Assembly: GCA_963800395.1 (NCBI GenBank)
Contig: CAWDBD010000028.1
Span: 1 to 64,000, forward strand
DNA: 64,000 nt
Direction: 5' to 3'
Source: DASSBG01 sp963800395
Lineage (GTDB): Bacteria; Pseudomonadota; Gammaproteobacteria; Xanthomonadales; Rhodanobacteraceae
Below, one piece after another: positions 53,487-60,701 of the stretch. Position numbers and translations under genes: made by a program. Under the pieces are notes generated by a model. The model saw nothing but the letters and a program-made list of their open reading frames with translations, did no database searches and was not told the origin of the DNA. The first letter of the stretch is position 1. Each line of letters opens with the position of its first letter.

Positions 53487-54191
53487 TCATGCCACCGGCT
53501 CAGGGTTGATCAGAGGGCCCTGGACTGCGCTGGACTGGCCGCGCACAAGCTTGTATGCCACCGCGGTCATCGAATCAAGTCCGTGCTGGGCAAAGCGCGG
53601 TTCGTCGCCGATGATTTCCCGGCGTGCCAGTTCTTCCACCTGCCAGTGTTCGCCGTACAATTGCGTGACCTCGTCGCGAGGGACCGAGAACGGCGGTCCC
53701 TGCATGCGCTCCTGGTCGTATTCCATCGTCAGCAGCAGCGCACGGCTGTCGTGCGGCAGGATCGAGGACAGGTGCGCGGCATAGCGCCGGCGCATTGGCG
53801 GTGGCAGGGCGATCAGTGCGGCGCGATCATAGACGGCTGCGCACGTCTCTGCCAGCTCGGCGTTCAGATCAAGGATGTCCGCGCACACAAGCTCGATGCC
53901 ACCTGACTCGAAATGGGTGCCAATGGCCGATTCGCGGGTCTGCGGCTCGAGCCCGTTGTCGTCGAAGAAGGCGCGCACTGCCTGCTCGGCAATTTCCACG
54001 CCCAGCACCCGGTAGCCTTGCTGGACAAGCCACAGCATGTCCACCGACTTGCCTGCCAGTGGTACCAGGATGCGGCTGCCTGCGGGAACCGCAAGTGCCG
54101 ACCAGTACGCGACCAGATCGGCTGACGGCGTGGCCTGGTTGAAGCCGGTCTGGCCCGCCTGCCAGCGCTCGATCCAGAATTGCTTTTCCAT
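53487..54191 (-). CDS. tpm: Thiopurine S-methyltransferase (TPMT/Tpm family)
   Basis: A 234-residue methyltransferase beginning MEKQFWIERWQAGQTGFNQ, the family start. RILVPLAGKSVDMLWLVQQG, YDRAALIALPPPMRRRYAAH and LLTMEYDQERMQGPPFSV follow. Bacterial members are linked to methylation of thiols, tellurite and selenium compounds. It is convergent with the preceding methyltransferase gene. ATG 54191 is chosen and the frame is open upstream. Confidence 0.88.
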   Translation of the reverse strand: MEKQFWIERWQAGQTGFNQATPSADLVAYWSALAVPAGSRILVPLAGKSVDMLWLVQQGYRVLGVEIAEQAVRAFFDDNGLEPQTRESAIGTHFESGGIELVCADILDLNAELAETCAAVYDRAALIALPPPMRRRYAAHLSSILPHDSRALLLTMEYDQERMQGPPFSVPRDEVTQLYGEHWQVEELARREIIGDEPRFAQHGLDSMTAVAYKLVRGQSSAVQGPLINPEPVA

Positions 54192-54452
54192 TTCATGCCT
54201 CTCGAGTCCTGTTGAACAGGCATGATAGCCGCATGCGCTCGGGGTCCCATGGCCCGGAAGCGACGGCACCGGCAGGAAACTGCCAATTTCGTCACGCCGG
54301 AACGGCGATCCCTGAATCGGACGCGAATGACCGGTTGGCGCAATTCCCACGTGATGTACGAGGTGCAGTAGGGTAAATCGGGTCGGTGAAGGCCGCACTC
54401 CCCTGTTGCGGCCTGCCTCGACCTGATTCGACACTCACGCAGGGAGAACAGA

Positions 54453-55025
54453 ATGAACAAGACTACCGCCGCGATCATGCTCGCAGTCGCCGGTGCCGTC
54501 ACGCTCGGCGGATGCACGCAATACGTCAAGAAGGCCGACTACGACGCTGCCATCAGCAAGTTGCAGGCTACCGACCAACATCTGCAGGAACAGATCGACA
54601 GCCTCAGTGCCGACATGCAGCAGCGTTTCTCCAAGTACGACGCGCGACTGACCGAAATGGAAGGCCGCATACGCGTCGATACGGTGGCGCATTTCGACTT
54701 CAACAAATCGGAACTCAAGGATCCGGACAAGAAGATGCTGGACGACTTTGCCGATGTCATGCGCCAGCATCACAGCAATGCGCTGGTCACGGTGGAGGGA
54801 TTTACCGATCCGGCCGGCTCGCGAGCCTACAACAAGCGTCTGGGCCAGCGTCGTGCGGACGCCGTGCGCAATTACCTGGTGAACGATGCGGGCATGTCGG
54901 GTGATCGCGTGCGCGCCGTGAGCTACGGCGAATCGGTCGATCGCCAGGTCGACAAGGGCGAGACCCGTGACAGTGGAGAGCGCAATCGTCGTGTCTCGCT
55001 GGTTATCGACTTTGCCGGTGCCTGA
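54453..55025 (+). CDS. OmpA-domain lipoprotein (peptidoglycan-binding)
   Basis: A 190-residue lipoprotein with lipobox TLGGC (Cys21), a coiled coil (ISKLQATDQHLQEQIDSLSA) and an OmpA C-terminal domain: FDFNKSELKDPDKKMLDDFA, VEGFTDPAGSRAYNKRLGQR and RDSGERNRRVSLVI. It would link the outer membrane to peptidoglycan. It lies beside the convergent antiporter, separated by a hairpin. Confidence 0.88.
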   Translation: MNKTTAAIMLAVAGAVTLGGCTQYVKKADYDAAISKLQATDQHLQEQIDSLSADMQQRFSKYDARLTEMEGRIRVDTVAHFDFNKSELKDPDKKMLDDFADVMRQHHSNALVTVEGFTDPAGSRAYNKRLGQRRADAVRNYLVNDAGMSGDRVRAVSYGESVDRQVDKGETRDSGERNRRVSLVIDFAGA

Positions 55026-55040
55026 TACTGCATGAGCACG

Positions 55041-55062
55041 GGTCGGCCAGGGAGGGCCGGCC
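55041..55062. terminator. Hairpin between convergent genes
   Basis: GGTCGGCC and GGCCGGCC can form an eight-pair stem (one G-T) with a six-base loop. It abuts the antiporter stop at 55063-55065. No T-run is present, so the terminator role is tentative. Confidence 0.45.
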
Positions 55063-56919
55063 TCAGCGTCGCGCGAACAGGCGCGCGCACAAGTCGACCT
55101 CGGTCTTTTCGCCGCTCAGTGTCAGGGTGTCGTTGGCCTGGACCTCGGTCGCAAGCTCCGGCACCAGCGCATTGCTGCCTCGGTCGATGCGCAGGATGCT
55201 GACGCTGTCCGGCAGGCCCAGGTCGCGCAGCATGCGCCCGACCAGTGACGGGTTCTGCAGTTTGACAACCCGCACCTCCTGCTCGCCGTCCGGGTCGGAA
55301 TTGGCGGGCAGCGCTGCCGGGTTGATCACCAGGCCTTCAAGCATCAACACCGTCGAGTACTGGGGGTTGACGATGCGCACGCCCGAGTTGCGCAGCTGGG
55401 CATTGTCGGCCGGATTCTCGACCCACGCAATCACGTTGCGGGTATTGAAAACATCGCGGGCCAGGCGCGCAATTCTCAGCGTCTGTCCGGCATTCTGCGA
55501 CATCACCACGACGGTACCGGCATCGGTCAGGCCGGCGTCCCGCAAACGCTCCAGCAGCCTGGCCCGGTTTTCCTCGGGGGTGTGGCGATCTCGATCATCG
55601 GGCTCGGTGCCGGCGATGCGTACCGCCTCGATGTCGTGGCCGGCGAGACGCTCCACCAGCCTTTCGGCTTCAGGTCGCGACCCGACGATGAAGACCTTGT
55701 CGCCGACCTGGTGCTTGCGCGGCAGAATTCGGCCGAAGACGATAGGTGACACGGTGCAGGTGACCACCGCCACCAGAATGATCGCGGCGTCCATGGCTTC
55801 GGAAATGACACCCATTTCCAGACCGATCTGGGCTACGGCGACGATAAAGGACAGGCGCGCGCTGAGGAGAACACCGGAGGCGAGTGTTTCTCGCCAGTTG
55901 AAACCGGCCCGCATGATGAGCGCCGGCAGCAGCTTTACCAGATACGCCGAGATGATCAGCACCGGCACCATCAGCAGCGTGGCTTCCGAGGCCATCAGCG
56001 CGGACAGGTCGAACTTGACCCCCACCATGATGAAGAAGATCGGGATCAGGAAACCGTAGCCGATCGCATCCAGTTTTTCGCGCAGCATGCTGCTGCTGTT
56101 TCCGGACAGCAGGGAAATGATCACGCCCGCCAGGAAGGCGCCGAGGATATTGGCCACACCGAGGCTGTCCGACAGGCCCATGAATACGAGAATGATGGCA
56201 AATGAACCGCGTATGCGTATCTGTGCCGTAGCCGTGGACAGCGCCTGCATGACGCGCCGCGCAGGAGCATGTTGCTTGAAGCGCGTGCCAATGCGGTAGA
56301 CCCCGATGAAGGCGGCAAAAAGAATCAGCACCAGCAGGACGCGGGTATTGGCGCCTTCACCGAGCAGCAGCACATAGGCGCTGATGAACAGTATGGTGAG
56401 GAAGTCGGCAAGCAGTGCGCTGACAAGGATGGCCTGACCGAAATTGGTGGTGGTCAGGCTGCGCTCCTTGAGTACCGGTGCGACGACGCCGAGCGAGGTG
56501 GTGGTCAGCACCATGGCCATGATCCACGGGTCATGAGCCAGGCCGGCGCGCAGCATGGCAAAGCCGACCGCCAGCGACAGGCCGGCAGACAGCGTGAACA
56601 TGAGCGCACCGACGACAAACGGGTTGGTGGAAATCTGGCTGCGGGCGGCAGCGGCTCGCGTGGTCTGCGCCTCGGAGAAGTTGATCTCCAGCCCGGACAG
56701 GAACATCAGGTAGGCGAAGCCGAAGACCGAGAGCACCCGCAACACGGTGTCGTCATGAATCCAGTTGAAGCCACTCTGTCCGAACACGATGCCGGCAATG
56801 ATCTCGCCGACCACCACGGGTATGCCGAAGCGCTTGACCGGTGCCAGCACCAGTGGCACCAGAAAGGCCAGGGCGCTGACGATGAGCAGGGGAATGAAAG
56901 AGAAGTCGGTCTGATGCAT
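55063..56919 (-). CDS. Monovalent cation:proton antiporter-2 (KefB-type) with TrkA domains
   Basis: A 618-residue membrane antiporter. About 12 helices carry the CPA2 motifs (GIPVVVGEIIAGIVFGQSGF, VLSVFGFAYLMFLSGLEINF, VILVAVVTCTVSPIVFGRIL). A TrkA_N-like domain follows (DKVFIVGSRPEAERLVERLA), which lacks the usual GxGxxG, and then a TrkA_C domain (VRVVKLQNPSLVGRMLRDLG). It exchanges K+ or Na+ for protons and responds to cytoplasmic ligands. ATG 56919 is chosen; ATG 56940 is an alternative. Confidence 0.87.
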   Translation of the reverse strand: MHQTDFSFIPLLIVSALAFLVPLVLAPVKRFGIPVVVGEIIAGIVFGQSGFNWIHDDTVLRVLSVFGFAYLMFLSGLEINFSEAQTTRAAAARSQISTNPFVVGALMFTLSAGLSLAVGFAMLRAGLAHDPWIMAMVLTTTSLGVVAPVLKERSLTTTNFGQAILVSALLADFLTILFISAYVLLLGEGANTRVLLVLILFAAFIGVYRIGTRFKQHAPARRVMQALSTATAQIRIRGSFAIILVFMGLSDSLGVANILGAFLAGVIISLLSGNSSSMLREKLDAIGYGFLIPIFFIMVGVKFDLSALMASEATLLMVPVLIISAYLVKLLPALIMRAGFNWRETLASGVLLSARLSFIVAVAQIGLEMGVISEAMDAAIILVAVVTCTVSPIVFGRILPRKHQVGDKVFIVGSRPEAERLVERLAGHDIEAVRIAGTEPDDRDRHTPEENRARLLERLRDAGLTDAGTVVVMSQNAGQTLRIARLARDVFNTRNVIAWVENPADNAQLRNSGVRIVNPQYSTVLMLEGLVINPAALPANSDPDGEQEVRVVKLQNPSLVGRMLRDLGLPDSVSILRIDRGSNALVPELATEVQANDTLTLSGEKTEVDLCARLFARR

Positions 56920-57065
56920 GGACCCAAGTTTGCCAGACAAACGTCTTCGGGTCTGCCCATGATTTGGGCATCAGCTCGGCACATGATCTGTCGACGTGAT
57001 GCGAGCCCCGCGATCGTTCAAGTGGCTGCATGCCACAGAGGCATGTGTTGGCCTTGCCGACCTGA

Positions 57066-57105
57066 TATGTGCCGGTCGCGAGTGGGCTCGCGACCGGCAG
57101 CTACA
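57066..57105. repeat. REP-like palindrome with GTAG head
   Basis: On the minus strand GTAGC is followed by TGCCGGTCGCGAG, a four-base loop and CTCGCGACCGGCA, a perfect 13-bp stem. Such GTAG-headed stems are REP elements. It lies just downstream of the secreted protein gene, where it may stop transcription or protect mRNA. Confidence 0.7.
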
Positions 57106-57117
57106 TGCGTGTGTCGC

Positions 57118-58824
57118 TCAGAGTTCGAAGCCGTCGCGGAAAATGAGGTCGGAAGCCTGGACATCACCGGCGTAGATGCCAGCCCATGATTCGCTGATTT
57201 GGGGGTCAAGCGGGTCGACCCAGAGCATGCTCGCGGTGATGGCCATGCGGCCATTGCGAAAGCCGTCGCGCTCGATACCCACGGAGCTGACCAGGGAATC
57301 GACCGGTGCTGCCGGGTCGATGTCGGTACCCGGGGTTACACCAACTTCGGCGACCGTCACGGGGGGCAGCGGGTTCAGCAGCCTTTCGCGAATGTACAAG
57401 CCTTCAATACCGTTACGGACGGCCTGGAAAGCAGTCTCGACCGGCTTGCCTGCAGGCGTTGACAAGGCCATGAAGGCGGAGGAGCGCCAGCGTGCGAACT
57501 CCAGGCTGTCATCCTCGCTGCCACTGCCGGGAACGCGCCCCGAGAAATGCCAGAACAGGAAGTCCTGCATGCCTGCCTCGCCGGTGGTGGCAATCGGGTA
57601 GACGGTGCCGGTGGCCTCGTCGTAGACGAAGATGCCCTGGTGCAGAGGAACGTCCACGGCATAGCCCGACGGGTATTGCTCGTTGCAGTAGGCGACCAGT
57701 TCTGGCCGTCCATCGGTTGGGCAGTCCAGTATTTTTGGTATCGTTTGCGTTCCCCAGGTTGCCCAGAATGCCACCTGGCTGCCATCGCTGCTCAGAGAAA
57801 GCACTTCACCAAAGTTGGTGAAAGTCTCTCCCGGCGCCTGGCCCGGCACCTGATCGCCGATCCCGACGATGGTGGTCAGCGGCAGCGGTGATGCAGCCAG
57901 CAGCACGCTTGCAGAGGAGCCTGCATGGGGATGGGCGCGGTAGATGCCGCCCATGGTGGGCGTATCCTCGTTGTCCCAGCCGGTGAAGTAGATGCTGGAT
58001 ACGGCCGCACTCGGGGGCGCCGTGGCGCCGAACTTCACGTCGCTGCCTGTTGGTTGGTTGGGAATCCGCGTGTTGGAACTGGCGACCAGTGCGGTGTAGG
58101 GCACGGGCGAGGACGTGGTCACGTCCCGATAATAAACGCCGGTCTTTCCCAATCCATCGAAGGGATCGGTATAGTTGCCCTTGAAGGCCACGTAGCGGCC
58201 ATCAAATGCTGTCGGGGCACCGGGGAACTGATCGAAACGGGTGCCGATAACGGCATCGGGGACGGAGAACCACGGGAAGCTCGGGGTCACCTGATCAGCT
58301 TCCACGACAGCGCCGAGCAGGCTGGCCGCCGTCCACGCTGGCGCGCCATCGGACACGTAGATTCCGGAGGTGCCGACCCGCGTCTCGCTACCGTCGAGGA
58401 GATAAGTCCAGACGGGCTGGCTCTGACCGCGTGTGGCCAACAGCGCAGAGTTCGCGTCGATGCGGGGGATTGAAGGGAACTCCGTGAAGTCAGCCAGCAC
58501 TCCGGTATAGAGCGTGTTGTTCGGGTCGGGCACAGTATCGTTGCGAGCGAGGACCTTGCTGATCACGCCACTGACAGCATCGGCCGTGTACACGCCATCA
58601 ATCTGCTGGCCGCCACTGCTGCTGCGAGCACGGAATACGAGCAAACCGTCACTGTTGATGGCGGGCTGATTGTAGCTTCGAAATACGTAGCCGGCACCGC
58701 TGCCCGGGGCATTGTCGGCATTGTTGGCAACGTGTTGCCAGGTTACTGTTTGTGCGAGCGCCGGCGTGCACAATGCGACGCTCAATATGGCGATAAGTCT
58801 CGTGCTGCTCTTGAACGGATGCAT
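57118..58824 (-). CDS. Large secreted protein of unknown function with DGFE-type tail
   Basis: A 568-residue protein with a signal peptide (1-24, cleavage after ALA). It is beta-rich with repeated VFRARS, GIYRAHPHAG and GIFVYDEATG type segments, suggesting a beta-propeller fold. The C-terminus DLIFRDGFEL resembles a tail I have seen on many Xanthomonadales secreted proteins. No enzyme motif was seen. The start ATG 58824 has AGGAGA upstream and lies within an 80-bp tandem duplication that also repeats the start codon region. Confidence 0.7.
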   Translation of the reverse strand: MHPFKSSTRLIAILSVALCTPALAQTVTWQHVANNADNAPGSGAGYVFRSYNQPAINSDGLLVFRARSSSGGQQIDGVYTADAVSGVISKVLARNDTVPDPNNTLYTGVLADFTEFPSIPRIDANSALLATRGQSQPVWTYLLDGSETRVGTSGIYVSDGAPAWTAASLLGAVVEADQVTPSFPWFSVPDAVIGTRFDQFPGAPTAFDGRYVAFKGNYTDPFDGLGKTGVYYRDVTTSSPVPYTALVASSNTRIPNQPTGSDVKFGATAPPSAAVSSIYFTGWDNEDTPTMGGIYRAHPHAGSSASVLLAASPLPLTTIVGIGDQVPGQAPGETFTNFGEVLSLSSDGSQVAFWATWGTQTIPKILDCPTDGRPELVAYCNEQYPSGYAVDVPLHQGIFVYDEATGTVYPIATTGEAGMQDFLFWHFSGRVPGSGSEDDSLEFARWRSSAFMALSTPAGKPVETAFQAVRNGIEGLYIRERLLNPLPPVTVAEVGVTPGTDIDPAAPVDSLVSSVGIERDGFRNGRMAITASMLWVDPLDPQISESWAGIYAGDVQASDLIFRDGFEL

Positions 58825-58969
58825 AATGATCTCCTGTTGACCTGCAGAGCATGGGAGCTACCACACTGGTAGGGACTATACAGCCCGGACTTGAACGGGT
58901 GCACAATGGTCTCCTTTTCGCCTGCAGAGCGTGGGAGCTACCACGCTGGTCTCAACCATATAACCCGGA
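58810..58969. repeat. 80-bp tandem duplication of a gene's 5' end
   Basis: Copy 1 (58810-58889) and copy 2 (58890-58969) match at about 65 of 80 positions without gaps. Each has CCTGCAGAGC, GGGAGCTACCAC and, on the minus strand, a ribosome-binding site plus start codon and HPFKS codons. Copy 1 provides ATG 58824; copy 2 has GTG at the same place. Confidence 0.85.
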
Positions 58970-59316
58970 GCGTTGCGGCAACCTGATCTGGGTCAAGTGT
59001 CGGCCCTGGCGGCATCCCGGTCGAAGGCACTGTCATCTTGATCGGGATGCTGATGGTGCCGAATGCGCGTGATGCATGGAGGCTCCATTCATGAGCGTTA
59101 TGGCCTGCTGGTCACCGTCTCTTGAGCGTCAAACCGGCTATGTGCGTGGGGCGTGGTGCCAGTGACCGACGTACCCCCTGGTCCTGCCCGGGGTCGAAGC
59201 ACGCAAGTACGGCTGCCCGGATGGCTGGATTTGGCGTCATATCGGATTGGCTGGCGAGCATGGCCGGGTCTGTGCGTGCCCCGCCTGCACTCCCGTCGGG
59301 CGTGGGGCAGGCCAGG
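58970..59316. other. Intergenic region before fadA
   Basis: Nearly 350 bases between the secreted-protein promoter and the end of fadA, with no gene I can support. No terminator or repeat beyond the 80-bp duplication at its left end was recognised. Confidence 0.45.
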
Positions 59317-60522
59317 CTACAGGGCCTCGAACACGCCAGCGGCGCCCATGCCGGTGCCGATGCACATGGTCACCATGCCGTACTTCTGCTTGCGTCGGCG
59401 CATGCCGTGGACCAGGGTGGCGACGCGCACCGCGCCGGTTGCACCCAGGGGGTGGCCCAGGGCAATGGCGCCGCCCAGCGGATTGACCTTGGCCGGGTCC
59501 AGATCCAGGTCCTTGATGACCGCCAGCGCCTGGGCTGCGAATGCCTCGTTCAGTTCGATCCAGTCGAGGTCGTTCTGCTTGATGCCGGTGGTCTTGAGTG
59601 CCTTGGGAATGGCCGCCCTGGGACCGATACCCATTATTTCAGGTGGTACCCCGGCGACATCGAAACCGACAAAGCGCGCCAGCGGCGTGAGGCCGTAGTC
59701 CTTGATCGCCTGTTCGCTGGCCAGGATCACGGCGCCGGCACCATCGGACATCTGCGAGGAATTGCCGGCCGTGACCGTGCCGCCGTACTGACCGTTGCGG
59801 AACACCGTACGCAACTTGGCCAGCACTTCGAGGCTCGTACCGGGGCGTGGCCCTTCATCGGTGTCGATTACGCGCTGGTCTTCGCGTACGCTGCCATTTG
59901 CGACATCCGGGTAGCGATCATCCAGCGGGTAGGGCGTGATCTCGTCCTCGAACTCGCCGGCCTTGATGGCAGCCAGCGCGCGGCGGTGACTTTCGACTGC
60001 GAATGCGTCCTGCTCCTCGCGCGTGACCTTCCATTGCTCGGCCACTTTTTCCGCGGTGATGCCCATGCCGTAGGCAATGGCGATATTTTCGCTTGTGAAT
60101 ATGGACGGGTTCATCTGCACCTTGTGACCCATCATCGGCACCATCGACATCGATTCGGTGCCGCCGGCAATCATCAGTTCGGCTTCGCCCAGGCGGATGC
60201 GGTCCGCAGCTGTGGCGACAGCCTGCACGCCGGAAGAGCAGAAGCGGTTGATGGTCATGCCAGGCACGGTATCGGGCAGGCCCGCCAGCAGGGCACCAAT
60301 GCGCGCCACGTTCATGCCTTGCTCGGCCTCGGGCATGGCGCAACCGATGATGGCGTCGCTGATGCGCTCGGGATCGATGCCGGCGCATTGCTCCAGTGCC
60401 GCGCGGATGACATGCGCCAGCATGTCGTCGGGACGGGTGTTGCGAAACACGCCGCGCGGCGCCTTGCCGACCGGCGTGCGGGTGGTGGCGACGATGTAGG
60501 CGTCTTGAATTTGGCGGGTCAT
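59317..60522 (-). CDS. fadA: Acetyl-CoA C-acyltransferase (thiolase) FadA
   Basis: A 401-residue thiolase for the last beta-oxidation step. The nucleophile Cys is in INRFCSSGVQAVA, with the catalytic His in GGAIALGHPLGATGAVRV and the second Cys in TMCIGTGMGAAGVFEAL. GTVTAGNSSQMSDGAGAVIL is also typical. ATG 60522. It is downstream of fadB on the same strand, with a repeat-rich gap of about 180 bases between. Confidence 0.92.
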   Translation of the reverse strand: MTRQIQDAYIVATTRTPVGKAPRGVFRNTRPDDMLAHVIRAALEQCAGIDPERISDAIIGCAMPEAEQGMNVARIGALLAGLPDTVPGMTINRFCSSGVQAVATAADRIRLGEAELMIAGGTESMSMVPMMGHKVQMNPSIFTSENIAIAYGMGITAEKVAEQWKVTREEQDAFAVESHRRALAAIKAGEFEDEITPYPLDDRYPDVANGSVREDQRVIDTDEGPRPGTSLEVLAKLRTVFRNGQYGGTVTAGNSSQMSDGAGAVILASEQAIKDYGLTPLARFVGFDVAGVPPEIMGIGPRAAIPKALKTTGIKQNDLDWIELNEAFAAQALAVIKDLDLDPAKVNPLGGAIALGHPLGATGAVRVATLVHGMRRRKQKYGMVTMCIGTGMGAAGVFEAL

Positions 60523-60542
60523 GTTGTGGTTCCTCGGTTCTT

Positions 60543-60690
60543 GTATCGGGACCAGGGACCAGGGACTGGGGACCGGGAAGACAAAAGCGTGCAGTGTGCA
60601 GCGCTTCTGGTCCCCGGTCCCTGGTCCCCGGTCCCCATTTCGAAAATGGATCCCGGATCAACGCACATCCATGTGCTGTCCGGGATGACG
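60543..60690. repeat. Heptamer inverted repeat and REP-like unit between fadB and fadA
   Basis: GGGACCAGGGACCAGGGACT (from about 60548) is paired with CTGGTCCCCGGTCCCTGGTC (from about 60607), an inverted heptamer pair over a loop of about 30 bases. It is followed by the REP-like unit 60641-60690, which shares the ends CCGGGATCCATTTTCG (minus strand) and CGTCATCC with 48730-48777. The whole stands between two genes of one operon and may affect fadA expression. Confidence 0.8.
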
Positions 60691-60701
60691 CCATCCTGGC
60701 G

